IMG/VR virus record: IMGVR_UViG_3300032677_001088
Span: 1 to 20,044 of that record
Length of the DNA: 20,044 nucleotides
Reading direction: 5' to 3' (one strand)
DNA from: a virus
Below, in pieces: positions 4,405 to 11,588 of the stretch. Numbering within the stretch: the stretch's first letter is position 1; the number at the start of each line of letters is the position of its first letter. The notes below the pieces were generated by a model, which was given only the letters and a program-made list of their open reading frames with translations, had not been told where the DNA came from and ran no database searches. The translations under genes were made by a program, and so were the position numbers.

Positions 4405-5367
4405 TTATTTATCCGTTTTTTTCAGGACCGTATCTACTAAAGGTTTCCACTGAATTTCACGATCTTTTACATATTTAGTATATGCTGTTTGAGTGCTTAA
4501 TTCGGGTGTTTCTAGCATTAAGTTGTTTTCGTACATTGTACGCACATCCTCACTCTTTAAAGCTCTAGTAAATTCTGTATGGTACCAGTCTTGCACATCC
4601 TTGGGAGTGCCAGCAGGCAACATTAGCCCCCAAGTTCCGCTAATGTTAAATCCAGGAATCGCTTCACTTAAGAGTGGTACTTCTGGCATCTGCGATAATT
4701 TGTGATTACCAGACAATGCTATGATACGGATTTTATGATCCTTATAAAAAGCATTGGCAACTAGTACAGGTACAACTGCAAAACGCACACTTCCATTGAC
4801 TACATCAGTTAGTGCCGCTACAGGACTTTGATGATCAACACGTACAATATGTTCCTTGTCTTCTTTCAAGTTTAATTTAACAGCCATTTCTTCGTAGACT
4901 AGTCTGGCGCCGCCTGTGGCCGCAATACTTACTTGTCTAGTTTGTATTGCTCTTGTAAAAAGTTTAACATTATCGATAGGATCGTTGATATTTGCAACTA
5001 TAGCAAACGGACTGCTGGCCGCAAAAAACGGATAATCAAAACTGGCAGTAGTATATGTACGCCCTGGTCCTGGAACAGCAATTTTGTCCATTGCGGCTAG
5101 TCCTGGAATACTTACCATTGTAACACTATATCCATCTGCGGGCTTGTGACTAAGTTCTTCTGCTCCAACTACACCGCCAGCACCGCCTCTGTTAATAACA
5201 ACAAATTTAGCACCTGTGTTTTCTTCTACCTGTTTGCTCAATGCACGAAACACTAGTTCGTTGACACTACCTGGTGCCCATGCAATTATAGCTTCGATAG
5301 GTTTAACTGGTTCCCATGCAAAGCATAGTGTTGGTACTAGTAATAGTACTGCTAATAACTTTTTCAT
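4405..5367 (-). CDS. Bug/TctC-type periplasmic solute-binding protein 1
   Basis: 320 residues from the ATG at 5367, which overlaps the upstream DUF2061 stop as ATGA and has AGAGG 7 nt before it. A longer frame from 5412 would bury the signal peptide and is rejected. The N-terminus is a textbook signal peptide (MKKLLAVLLLVPTLCFA, cleavage before WEP), followed by the Bug-family start PVKPIEAIIAWAPGS. The family forms two-lobed periplasmic receptors for carboxylates and similar small molecules. They normally feed a TctAB tripartite transporter and are greatly expanded in Betaproteobacteria. No TctA or TctB gene is in the window, so it would have to use a host transporter or act as a sensor or scavenger. 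A paralogue lies at 7599-8564. Confidence 0.88.
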   Translation of the reverse strand: MKKLLAVLLLVPTLCFAWEPVKPIEAIIAWAPGSVNELVFRALSKQVEENTGAKFVVINRGGAGGVVGAEELSHKPADGYSVTMVSIPGLAAMDKIAVPGPGRTYTTASFDYPFFAASSPFAIVANINDPIDNVKLFTRAIQTRQVSIAATGGARLVYEEMAVKLNLKEDKEHIVRVDHQSPVAALTDVVNGSVRFAVVPVLVANAFYKDHKIRIIALSGNHKLSQMPEVPLLSEAIPGFNISGTWGLMLPAGTPKDVQDWYHTEFTRALKSEDVRTMYENNLMLETPELSTQTAYTKYVKDREIQWKPLVDTVLKKTDK

Positions 5368-5621
5368 TCTTGTACCTCTATAATTTCTCGTCCCCATTGG
5401 AACATGTTCCATACTCTATCATGTACATAATACATCAATGCATTGATAGTAAACTGACAAACAAAAATAACACTTGCTGTTTCGCCAGCACTTGCTCCTG
5501 ATTTAGCAACAAAATATACAATCGCGGCAGTTGTCGATCCGCCGATTATTCTCCAACTTACAAGTCTTGCAATACTACGTTTACGCCAATCATTAAATTT
5601 TTTCTTCACTTTCGTCTCCAT
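5364..5621 (-). CDS. DUF2061 membrane protein
   Basis: 85 residues resembling DUF2061: the opening RSIARLVSWRIIGGSTTA, one or two membrane segments (about 25-40 and 48-66), and the closing YYVHDRVWNMFQWGR, matching the family's YYxHERxW signature. In bacteria, DUF2061 proteins are often found near sulfate-assimilation genes. That is interesting beside a sulfotransferase-like gene, but the link is only suggestive. It overlaps the methyltransferase gene before it by 16 nt and the Bug gene after it by 4 nt, so it is part of the coupled operon. Confidence 0.8.
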   Translation of the reverse strand: METKVKKKFNDWRKRSIARLVSWRIIGGSTTAAIVYFVAKSGASAGETASVIFVCQFTINALMYYVHDRVWNMFQWGREIIEVQE

Positions 5622-6142
5622 TCCGAATATATTCTATTTCCAGTGTCCCATCGTAGTTCTAAAATCTTGAATCCAAATAAGTCAGCTAATCTGATATGTT
5701 CCTCAAAGCTCCATGGATAAAATTCTATATATTTACATTCCTCTGTTCCATGATCTTTTAATCCTGGATTGCAACGCCAAAAGATACGTCCTTCGGGTCC
5801 TACTAAACTTGTTACCAATCCAACTTGCTGTTCAATATAATCTTTATCTCCAAAATTAATACTACCTAGACACAATGCTACATCATATGTCATGGTAAAT
5901 TTTTTGCAATACTGTTCCAAGGTCAACTGATAGTCAGCTTCTGGAAAAGCAGGATCGATACCAATTACATTTGGTAAATGCTTTTTGAATTCGTTAGTAC
6001 CACAGCCGATGTCTATAACAGTCTCTGATGATTTAATTTTATTCAATAAAGCCATGCCCGAGAACTCAGGCAAGTTCAAATTGTTGTATTGTGTGTTGCG
6101 CCACACTTTACCAAAGTAGTTGTTTAAATAATTTTGATCCAT
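5606..6142 (-). CDS. class I SAM-dependent methyltransferase
   Basis: 178 residues. Motif I VIDIGCGTNEF (about 42-52) binds S-adenosylmethionine. The following acidic position is in IGIDPAF (about 60-66), and a motif IV-like DVALCLGSINFG lies near 87-98. The fold and length suit a small-molecule or nucleotide methyltransferase; the substrate is unknown. The start is poorly supported by a ribosome site (A/T-rich upstream) and lies just after the terminator hairpin at 6154-6186. Expression may depend on readthrough. The 3' end overlaps DUF2061. Confidence 0.78.
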   Translation of the reverse strand: MDQNYLNNYFGKVWRNTQYNNLNLPEFSGMALLNKIKSSETVIDIGCGTNEFKKHLPNVIGIDPAFPEADYQLTLEQYCKKFTMTYDVALCLGSINFGDKDYIEQQVGLVTSLVGPEGRIFWRCNPGLKDHGTEECKYIEFYPWSFEEHIRLADLFGFKILELRWDTGNRIYSEWRRK

Positions 6143-6153
6143 AATTTTTCGAG

Positions 6154-6186
6154 ATAAAAAAACTGCGGGGTATTACGCCCGCAGTT
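6154..6186 (-). terminator. intrinsic terminator inside the operon
   Basis: Minus-strand 9-bp perfect stem AACTGCGGG (6186-6178 complement) with its partner at 6169-6161, 8-nt loop, then a T run. It follows the diiron protein B stop (6204) and lies 12 nt before the methyltransferase start. No convincing -35 box accompanies the TATAAT-like bases at 6190-6195, so downstream genes probably rely on partial readthrough. Confidence 0.85.
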
Positions 6187-6203
6187 GTTATTATACTACC
6201 TTT

Positions 6204-6911
6204 TTAGGCGTATGTATAGTTATACGCTTTTTCCATCATCTCACGTGCTTCTGGAACTGGCTTGGTGTTAATACAACTAATTTTATATAGTTTCTTACGC
6301 ATTTGATCTGCCAATGCTAGTGCATGTGCTTGAGCTTCTGGAGTGTCAACTAACTTCTCTAGTTTCCACTGTCCAATATTACTGTGAAATCCTTCATCAC
6401 GAGCAACCTTAGTATAACGATGGCTGATAAAATCATCTTCGATGGTTTCAGCCATTTGGTGCCAAACTGCTTCTGCACGACCTTCAGCGATTGTTTGATA
6501 CAATGCTAGGGCGATCGGATCTTCGTGTGCATTGAATTCATCAATCAATGCGGCACCTTTACTAGTAATACGTGTTTCCCAGCTATCGATAGCCGCTTCT
6601 AGGTCAACTTCTTCACCTGAAATGTGTTCGATAACTTCTTTAACTAGACGATAGTGTAGTGCTTCGTCCAAAACTTGCTTGCTCAATAACTGTAGTTCGA
6701 TAACATCTGTATCTTTTGGCATTTCTGAAATTGTTTTTGCAATTTCTACCATATTCATACGTTCATTAACCATACGTCCAGTAAAGTGATCAATTAGTTC
6801 TTCTTTGCTTGGTTTGCTTTCAAAGTATGCTTTAACTTGCATCGCACTGGCTTTGAAAAGGGTTTGATTGTTCTCAACTAATTCGTTGACGAACTGTTTT
6901 GCTGTTTTCAT
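6204..6911 (-). CDS. ferritin-like diiron protein B
   Basis: 235-residue paralogue of diiron protein A (3599-4363). All six predicted iron ligands are kept: Glu50 (NERMNM), Glu83/His86 (DEALH), Glu143 (AEGRAE) and Glu173/His176 (RDEGFHSNIG). The N-terminus is shorter and the C-terminal tail ends NYTYA, without the Cys-containing tail of A. Two intact paralogues suggest either a heterodimeric enzyme or two sequential oxidations (inference). The 85-nt leader carries two hairpins and a short direct repeat. The gene is followed by a strong terminator. Confidence 0.8.
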   Translation of the reverse strand: MKTAKQFVNELVENNQTLFKASAMQVKAYFESKPSKEELIDHFTGRMVNERMNMVEIAKTISEMPKDTDVIELQLLSKQVLDEALHYRLVKEVIEHISGEEVDLEAAIDSWETRITSKGAALIDEFNAHEDPIALALYQTIAEGRAEAVWHQMAETIEDDFISHRYTKVARDEGFHSNIGQWKLEKLVDTPEAQAHALALADQMRKKLYKISCINTKPVPEAREMMEKAYNYTYA

Positions 6912-6996
6912 TTTTTAGGTCCTTAAATTGAAAAATTAAAGGCCGCTGGGGTAAGAGCTTACCGCTGGGGAATAACACATCCTGTGTTATAACTAT
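6912..6996 (-). promoter_or_regulatory. structured leader of diiron protein B
   Basis: The intergenic segment contains two perfect hairpins: 6972-6979/6983-6990 (8 bp, 3-nt loop) and 6950-6955/6958-6963 (6 bp, 2-nt loop). A 9-nt direct repeat, ccgctgggg, lies at 6943-6951 and 6962-6970. TTGCAA and TATAAC spaced 16 nt could form a weak promoter at its 5' edge. There is no uridine tract, so it is probably not a terminator. It may be an RNA processing or regulatory site. Confidence 0.45.
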
Positions 6997-7602
6997 TTAT
7001 CTTATAATTGCAACACTTATATCTTCTTGAAAATAGTATTGATAATATTCGTCAGGAGGACGTTTTATTTGCAAAAAGTCGCATAATTCTCTGTTACTAG
7101 ATGGAGTAAGAGTATCGTGTACATGTTGGGCAGTTACGATATTAAAATTTTGCTCTTCTATATGACTGGCCATGGTAGCTAGATCAACATAGTAATCATA
7201 GCAAGGATACTTGATATTAAAGTGCCCGCATTTAACCCACCAACCTAAACATGCATCGTCACCACGATAAACTAACACTACAGGGCAGTTGGGCCATGTA
7301 GTTCTTAAAAAATCTATGTGATTACTTAGTACATGGCTTTTAATAATGCGTGTGCCTGTTCCTGTAAATGGGCTATCGAATAATTGTTCAACAGCTTCTT
7401 TAGGCATGTCTTCTATGTTAGCAGGAATTTCAAATTCCATACCTGGATCAAAGTATGCACCCATGTGCATGACACCTGCGTGATGCTTATAAGTACGATC
7501 TTCTGTATAATCGCTACGATCTATATCTGGACTAAAATAAATGTTCTTAGCAACACTTGACCATTTACTGCCAGGAGCACCTACTACGAATATGTACTTC
7601 AT
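6997..7602 (-). CDS. sulfotransferase-like P-loop protein
   Basis: 201 residues. The N-terminal FVVGAPGSKWSSVAKNI (4-20) fits the 5'-phosphosulfate-binding loop of PAPS sulfotransferases. The segment with RIIKSHVLSNH (about 84-94) and PVVLVYRGDD (about 107-116) resembles the 3'-phosphate-binding strand-helix, including the Arg. Such proteins transfer sulfate from PAPS to hydroxyls or amines of glycans or small molecules. Some family members in phages are divergent and may instead be kinase-like, so the activity is a moderate call. It is joined to Bug protein 2 by a 4-nt ATGA overlap and is the last gene of that coupled block. Confidence 0.6.
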   Translation of the reverse strand: MKYIFVVGAPGSKWSSVAKNIYFSPDIDRSDYTEDRTYKHHAGVMHMGAYFDPGMEFEIPANIEDMPKEAVEQLFDSPFTGTGTRIIKSHVLSNHIDFLRTTWPNCPVVLVYRGDDACLGWWVKCGHFNIKYPCYDYYVDLATMASHIEEQNFNIVTAQHVHDTLTPSSNRELCDFLQIKRPPDEYYQYYFQEDISVAIIR

Positions 7603-8564
7603 TGTTTAATATCCTTTAGTACAGGATAAAATGTCTTGCGTAGACGTTCTCTGTAGACTTGTACACCTTGTGGAGTTAGTTCACGTTCGTCTATAGTAAT
7701 TAAATTATCTTCACGCCATTTTTTATATTCATCGCTACGCACAATAGGAGCAAATGTTTTTGCGTACCAGTCTACAATTTCTTTAGGTGTGTTAGGCGGT
7801 AAAGTTAGTACCCATGCACCGTAAACATTGATACCGGGAGCGATATCATTAAGTAAGGGAACATCTGGTAATTGTGCTAGTTTGCGTTCGCCAGCAACAC
7901 CAATAGCTTTTACTTTGCCTGCATCTATAAATGGTTTAGCAATAGCAACAGGAATCATTCCAAACTCCGTTCCAGACTTGCCATCATACTGTGCTACGCT
8001 TAACAATGTAGGATTAGGTCCATTGAATATAATGAACTGTACTTGACTTTTATCGCCTTTAGTTTTTGCCATTAGATATTCATAACCTGTACGATGTGCT
8101 CCGCCGCCGATTGCAAAATTAATAGGGCGAGTAGGTTTGTGTATTAACTGTGCAAACTCCTTAGGAGTGTTTATAGGACTTTTAGGACTTGCAATTAGGA
8201 TTAAAGGACTTTTGCCTGTTGTTAGCACTTCGCTAAAGCTATCGTAATTGTATTTCTTTACTCCAGCTTCCCATACATCATTTGTAATCCATAAACTCAT
8301 ATGACTTAATACTGCTACAGTATAACCATCTGGTGCGGCTTCGTATAAAGTGTTGGCCGCAATAGCACTATCGGCACCTGGTTTGTTTTCAACAACAAAC
8401 TTAGTTTTATCGCCTGTGCTTTCTAATATTTTTGCTAGTTCTCTAAAACTAATTTCGTTACCACTACCCGGGGCAGTTCCAATAATAACTTTGACAGGCT
8501 GTGTAGGTTCCCAAGCGAATGCTAATGCTGGCACTAATAAGAGTATTGCTAGTAGTCTTTTCAT
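7599..8564 (-). CDS. Bug/TctC-type periplasmic solute-binding protein 2
   Basis: 321 residues with signal peptide MKRLLAILLLVPALAFA before WEP and the Bug opening PVKVIIGTAPGSGNEISF. A central AIGGGAHRTGYEYLMAK and a C-terminal DVPLLNDIAPGINVYGAW match the same regions of Bug protein 1, though overall sequence has diverged well. It overlaps both neighbours by 4 nt (ATGA). As with copy 1, no transporter membrane subunits are encoded nearby. The divergence between copies suggests different ligands (inference). Confidence 0.88.
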   Translation of the reverse strand: MKRLLAILLLVPALAFAWEPTQPVKVIIGTAPGSGNEISFRELAKILESTGDKTKFVVENKPGADSAIAANTLYEAAPDGYTVAVLSHMSLWITNDVWEAGVKKYNYDSFSEVLTTGKSPLILIASPKSPINTPKEFAQLIHKPTRPINFAIGGGAHRTGYEYLMAKTKGDKSQVQFIIFNGPNPTLLSVAQYDGKSGTEFGMIPVAIAKPFIDAGKVKAIGVAGERKLAQLPDVPLLNDIAPGINVYGAWVLTLPPNTPKEIVDWYAKTFAPIVRSDEYKKWREDNLITIDERELTPQGVQVYRERLRKTFYPVLKDIKQ

Positions 8565-9583
8565 TTAAAGTCCTTTAAGTATAAATTTGTTCCATCTTCT
8601 AACATCATTACCCATTCATGTTCTAGTATGTGATAATGACTAGTTTGTACAATCTTGTTCATAGGGTAATCATCCGATTTCATTAATTTTTGAAGCAGTA
8701 ATTTAATTGCCCACTTGTGTGTTGTTTTATCTGCACTGAGATATTTTTTAGCGTAGCGACCAATACTCCATTTTTGAAAGTCTACAGTTTCGTAAAAATT
8801 AATCATACGGTCTGCAATATCTTTAGGCATATTACGCATACGATTAGTCTTGCCCATTTGCCACTTGCTGTTAAGTTCATTAAATGACAAAAATTCAGGA
8901 ACTGTAACAATAGGTTCACCTGGAAAATTTGCTACAATACGTTCCATTACTTCTACTTGATCCTTGTTCAAGTAGTCTTTCCAATTCATTGTAAAGTGCT
9001 CAGGTTGTAGATTATGATATTGACCAAACAACTGGTCGCCTAAATATCCACTTACAATAAGTCCTTCATCAAATGTAGGATGCATAAGCGGAGTTGTTAG
9101 AGAATACTCTATACCTCTACCTTTAATATAAGTATCAAATACCGAACCTGATTCAACTATACTATTATAGTTACAAAATACTTTTAACTGCTTAGGGTCT
9201 GCAAATTCCATTAGACTAAACAATGCACCTGTACTGTCTAACCCGCCACTCCAACTTACACTTATTCTTTGTCCGTCAGCACGTTGAACGATTGCCTGTG
9301 CGGCTCCTAATGCTATATCGGTAAATGATTTATTATAGCTAGGATCATATTCTGGCAATGGTTCCCAGCCGCCCATCTTTAAATAGTGTGGCAATGTTCT
9401 GGTACGATCTTGAAACATGCCCATATTGCCCATGCTACAACGGCTACCTAACTCAGTCCAGTTTTCTAATTCGCATCGCTGATATAATTCTAACAACTCG
9501 TCAAAATTATCAGCCTTGTAAGGATCTAATTTTGGACTGTTAATAATTTCTTTAAGTCTATGTACTAATACATTTACTATCAT
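8561..9583 (-). CDS. PP-loop ATPase, asparagine-synthase C-terminal-domain-like
   Basis: 340 residues. SVSWSGGLDSTGALF (about 109-123) is a clear SGGxDS PP-loop for ATP pyrophosphate binding, as in asparagine synthetase, argininosuccinate synthetase-like and other amide- or adenylate-forming enzymes. A downstream SGYLGDQLFGQY fits the second conserved region of asparagine-synthase-type domains. The usual N-terminal glutaminase domain (Cys2) is missing: the first 100 residues are unrelated to it. A separate amidotransferase-like protein is encoded at 3035-3589. It could make an amide or adenylated intermediate (inference). The start overlaps the preceding gene as ATGA. Confidence 0.75.
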   Translation of the reverse strand: MIVNVLVHRLKEIINSPKLDPYKADNFDELLELYQRCELENWTELGSRCSMGNMGMFQDRTRTLPHYLKMGGWEPLPEYDPSYNKSFTDIALGAAQAIVQRADGQRISVSWSGGLDSTGALFSLMEFADPKQLKVFCNYNSIVESGSVFDTYIKGRGIEYSLTTPLMHPTFDEGLIVSGYLGDQLFGQYHNLQPEHFTMNWKDYLNKDQVEVMERIVANFPGEPIVTVPEFLSFNELNSKWQMGKTNRMRNMPKDIADRMINFYETVDFQKWSIGRYAKKYLSADKTTHKWAIKLLLQKLMKSDDYPMNKIVQTSHYHILEHEWVMMLEDGTNLYLKDFK

Positions 9584-9885
9584 AGATCAGTCCTTATAAA
9601 CGGACGCAAGCGCCAACTGCCATTGTAGTCTGTAACAAGTATGGGTTCTTGTGTTGAGATAAATTTTTCTTTGTTTGTTCTAACGTACTCTAAATCTTCT
9701 GGAGTATTTTGTATAATAGATTCTGGAACTAGTATTTCGTATCCTTCTGTAAATGGTACAAAGGCAAGAGGATCACTACTGTCGTACCAAAAAATGCTTT
9801 TGAGTATTCTGTAGTCTCGATTGAATTTAGGGCTGACAGGATAAAAAGGTATCTCCCATACCCAGCCTTTTAGAGTAGGTTCCAT
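9580..9885 (-). CDS. unknown 101-aa protein, first gene of the long operon
   Basis: Not recognised. Soluble, rich in aromatic residues and prolines, beginning MEPTLKGWVWEIPFYPV; it contains no internal Met that could serve as an alternative start. The promoter at 9893-9920 would start RNA about one base before the ATG, so the message is probably leaderless or nearly so. The stop overlaps the PP-loop start (ATGA), which implies coupled expression and possibly a partner role for that enzyme. Confidence 0.7.
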   Translation of the reverse strand: MEPTLKGWVWEIPFYPVSPKFNRDYRILKSIFWYDSSDPLAFVPFTEGYEILVPESIIQNTPEDLEYVRTNKEKFISTQEPILVTDYNGSWRLRPFIRTDL

Positions 9886-9892
9886 ATCACTA

Positions 9893-9920
9893 ATTATACT
9901 ATCTTAGAAATTTTAGTCAA
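9893..9920 (-). promoter_or_regulatory. promoter of the long auxiliary-metabolism operon
   Basis: Minus-strand TTGACT (9920-9915), 16-nt spacer, TATAAT (9898-9893). The 15-mer AAGATAGTATAATTA covering the -10 box (9905-9891) is identical to that of the tmRNA promoter at 13719-13746. Predicted initiation is at about 9886, immediately before the start codon at 9885. Confidence 0.75.
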
Positions 9921-9922
9921 GA

Positions 9923-9946
9923 ATAAGGCTACCGAAATAGCCTTAT
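9923..9946 (-). terminator. terminator hairpin after ahpD
   Basis: Perfect 9-bp stem ataaggcta (9923-9931) with tagccttat (9938-9946) and a 6-nt loop, directly after the AhpD stop at 9950. The following tract on the minus strand is only moderately T-rich and overlaps the -35 box of the next promoter. Confidence 0.7.
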
Positions 9947-9949
9947 CTT

Positions 9950-10456
9950 TTAACCGTTCAATACTTTTGCTACTGAATTCATAACACTGGCAATACGACC
10001 AATGTCGCGTAAGTTTTCTACTGTGTAGCCTTCTTGCTTGAGTGTGTCATAGTGTGCCTTAACACAGAAATGACATTTACCAACAATACTTGCGGCAAGA
10101 CTGAATGCCTCAAAGTTTGCCTTTGTAGTTCCACCATGTGACGCAATAGCATTCATGCGTAACTGTGCTGGCAAGCCTTTTAACTGTTCATCATCAGCCA
10201 TTTCAACATAGGGGTACCAGATATTGTTTTGCGACATGATGCTTGCGGCAGTCATTGCTGAGTCAGCAAACTTTGGTGCGTCTGCTAACATAACACTTAA
10301 TACTTTTCCGTTACCAGTTGCGGCAAGTGCGGCCACTGCACATCCTATGGCCACATCTGCATCCAATGTACTACGCAAAAGGACAGCGTCCAAGTTTAAC
10401 TTGGTGTCCTTTGCATAGTCTGGTAATGCCGGTTTAACTGTTTCAATAAAACTCAT
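9950..10456 (-). CDS. ahpD: alkylhydroperoxidase AhpD
   Basis: 168 residues of the carboxymuconolactone decarboxylase/AhpD family. The active site GKCHFCVKAHYDTL has Cys128, Cys131 and His135 in CxxC-x3-H spacing. Glu116 sits at the expected proton-relay position about 12 residues before the first Cys. Length is close to mycobacterial AhpD (about 177 aa). AhpD has weak peroxidase activity and serves as the disulfide reductant of AhpC. It lies two genes downstream of an AhpC whose C-terminal CAC motif is the type that uses AhpD. AAAGGA precedes the ATG. Confidence 0.88.
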   Translation of the reverse strand: MSFIETVKPALPDYAKDTKLNLDAVLLRSTLDADVAIGCAVAALAATGNGKVLSVMLADAPKFADSAMTAASIMSQNNIWYPYVEMADDEQLKGLPAQLRMNAIASHGGTTKANFEAFSLAASIVGKCHFCVKAHYDTLKQEGYTVENLRDIGRIASVMNSVAKVLNG

Positions 10457-10485
10457 TTTGTTTTCCTTTTAATGTTATTCATTCG

Positions 10486-10842
10486 TCAACTCCATTGTAT
10501 TGCCGCTATCGTAGCATACTTGGCATATTTCTGTCTAATCTTTATTGTTAGGCGATTTTCGGTGGCATCCATATTAGCCATACCCCAATTCCAATCCCAT
10601 CCTTGACGACCTACATGCTGTTCCATCCAAGGGCGATAGTGATCGTTCGGGTCTGCTGATTCTGCTGATACTTTAGATCCATCTAGTGATTCGTGCAAGA
10701 CTACCCAGCCTTTGGGCCAACGCACATTGATAACAACTCCGGGCATGAATCTCCACCAAAGTTTCTCTTTGATGTTGAGCCCGCAAGGCAACCAATAGTT
10801 TTGTTTCCAGAAGTATAACCCGTTGATTTCTAGTTTACTCAT
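10486..10842 (-). CDS. Trp-rich protein of unknown function, 118 aa
   Basis: Not recognised. It contains 11 tryptophans in 118 residues, including GWDWNWG near 80-86, and a basic helix KIRQKYAKY near the C-terminus. No signal peptide. It overlaps the stop of the GIY-YIG endonuclease gene by 4 nt (ATGA) and so is probably translated with it. It may belong with the mobile endonuclease rather than with ahpC/ahpD. Confidence 0.7.
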   Translation of the reverse strand: MSKLEINGLYFWKQNYWLPCGLNIKEKLWWRFMPGVVINVRWPKGWVVLHESLDGSKVSAESADPNDHYRPWMEQHVGRQGWDWNWGMANMDATENRLTIKIRQKYAKYATIAAIQWS

Positions 10843-11588
10843 ACTCTACTCTTACAGTTATCAAAGTGTCTTCTAACGATATTATGTTTAACTCCAGTAG
10901 CACCACAATGTGGGCAAGATACTACTTGTAATATCCTACCATTTTTCCATCCTAAGTCTGTATAACCTGATAGAGCACTTACGCTAACCTTCTTTTGTTC
11001 GGTGCCGTTGTTGATCCATCTTGTCTGACTCACTATATCAGACAGTTTAGACTTAGTATCGGTATTGTGACTTCTACCAATTGCCTTTTCTCTTATTTTG
11101 TTTCTTCTGCTTTCTTCTCTATCTGCCGGCCTATTAAGTTGAGACAACGACATACGCTTTTTTGTATCTTCAGAAATAACTCTACCCATCAATGACGCTG
11201 ATCGTTTGGCGTTCCCTTCCGGAGTCTGTTTTTTCTTTCTTTGCGATGCTAATGCTTTTTCACTTGCTGGTCCAACATTTCTAAACTTTTCACCGCCGAG
11301 GTTTTCATTGAGCCACTCACTCTTGTCAAGAGCACCGACTTTCTTGAGAAACCTATATTCATAATTAAGTGCTTGGTCAGGACTTTCAAATACTTTCCTT
11401 ACCTCAGCCTTAAAAGAATCTATTCCGTATTCGTTTAATAAGTTCTTAACCTTAACAGAAGAAGTAAAATACCCACCGGACCTCCAAAATGTTTCAGGGT
11501 TTGAACCCTTTCCATATTTAGATCCGTAATATTTCAATCCGGTGGGTATGTGTAAAACAAAATAAGTGTAGGGTATTCGATCAGACAT
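10839..11588 (-). CDS. free-standing GIY-YIG-type homing endonuclease
   Basis: 249 residues. The N-terminal YTYFVLHIPTGLKYYGSKYG resembles the GIY-YIG nuclease core (first strand Y-x-Y, second strand YYGSK), with a likely metal-binding Glu in LNYEYRFLKK near 93-102. The centre is basic with NUMOD3-like short repeats (TPEGNAKRSASLMGR, SEDTKKRMSLSQLN). The C-terminus is a zinc-finger-like CPHC-x13-H-x3-C (about 225-246). The architecture is that of phage homing endonucleases: nuclease, flexible DNA-binding modules, zinc finger. It is inserted directly downstream of ahpC. Its start codon is locked in an 11-bp hairpin (11582-11617), with AGGAAC in the loop. Confidence 0.8.
   Translation of the reverse strand: MSDRIPYTYFVLHIPTGLKYYGSKYGKGSNPETFWRSGGYFTSSVKVKNLLNEYGIDSFKAEVRKVFESPDQALNYEYRFLKKVGALDKSEWLNENLGGEKFRNVGPASEKALASQRKKKQTPEGNAKRSASLMGRVISEDTKKRMSLSQLNRPADREESRRNKIREKAIGRSHNTDTKSKLSDIVSQTRWINNGTEQKKVSVSALSGYTDLGWKNGRILQVVSCPHCGATGVKHNIVRRHFDNCKSRV

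Noticed and set aside
5368-5412. N-terminal extension of Bug protein 1
   Set aside because: It would bury a perfect signal peptide and ignore the ATGA overlap with AGAGG upstream of 5367.
6190-6217. Promoter for the methyltransferase gene
   Set aside because: TATAAT is present in TAGTATAAT, but no acceptable -35 box is seen at 16-18 nt, and RNA would begin with the terminator hairpin.
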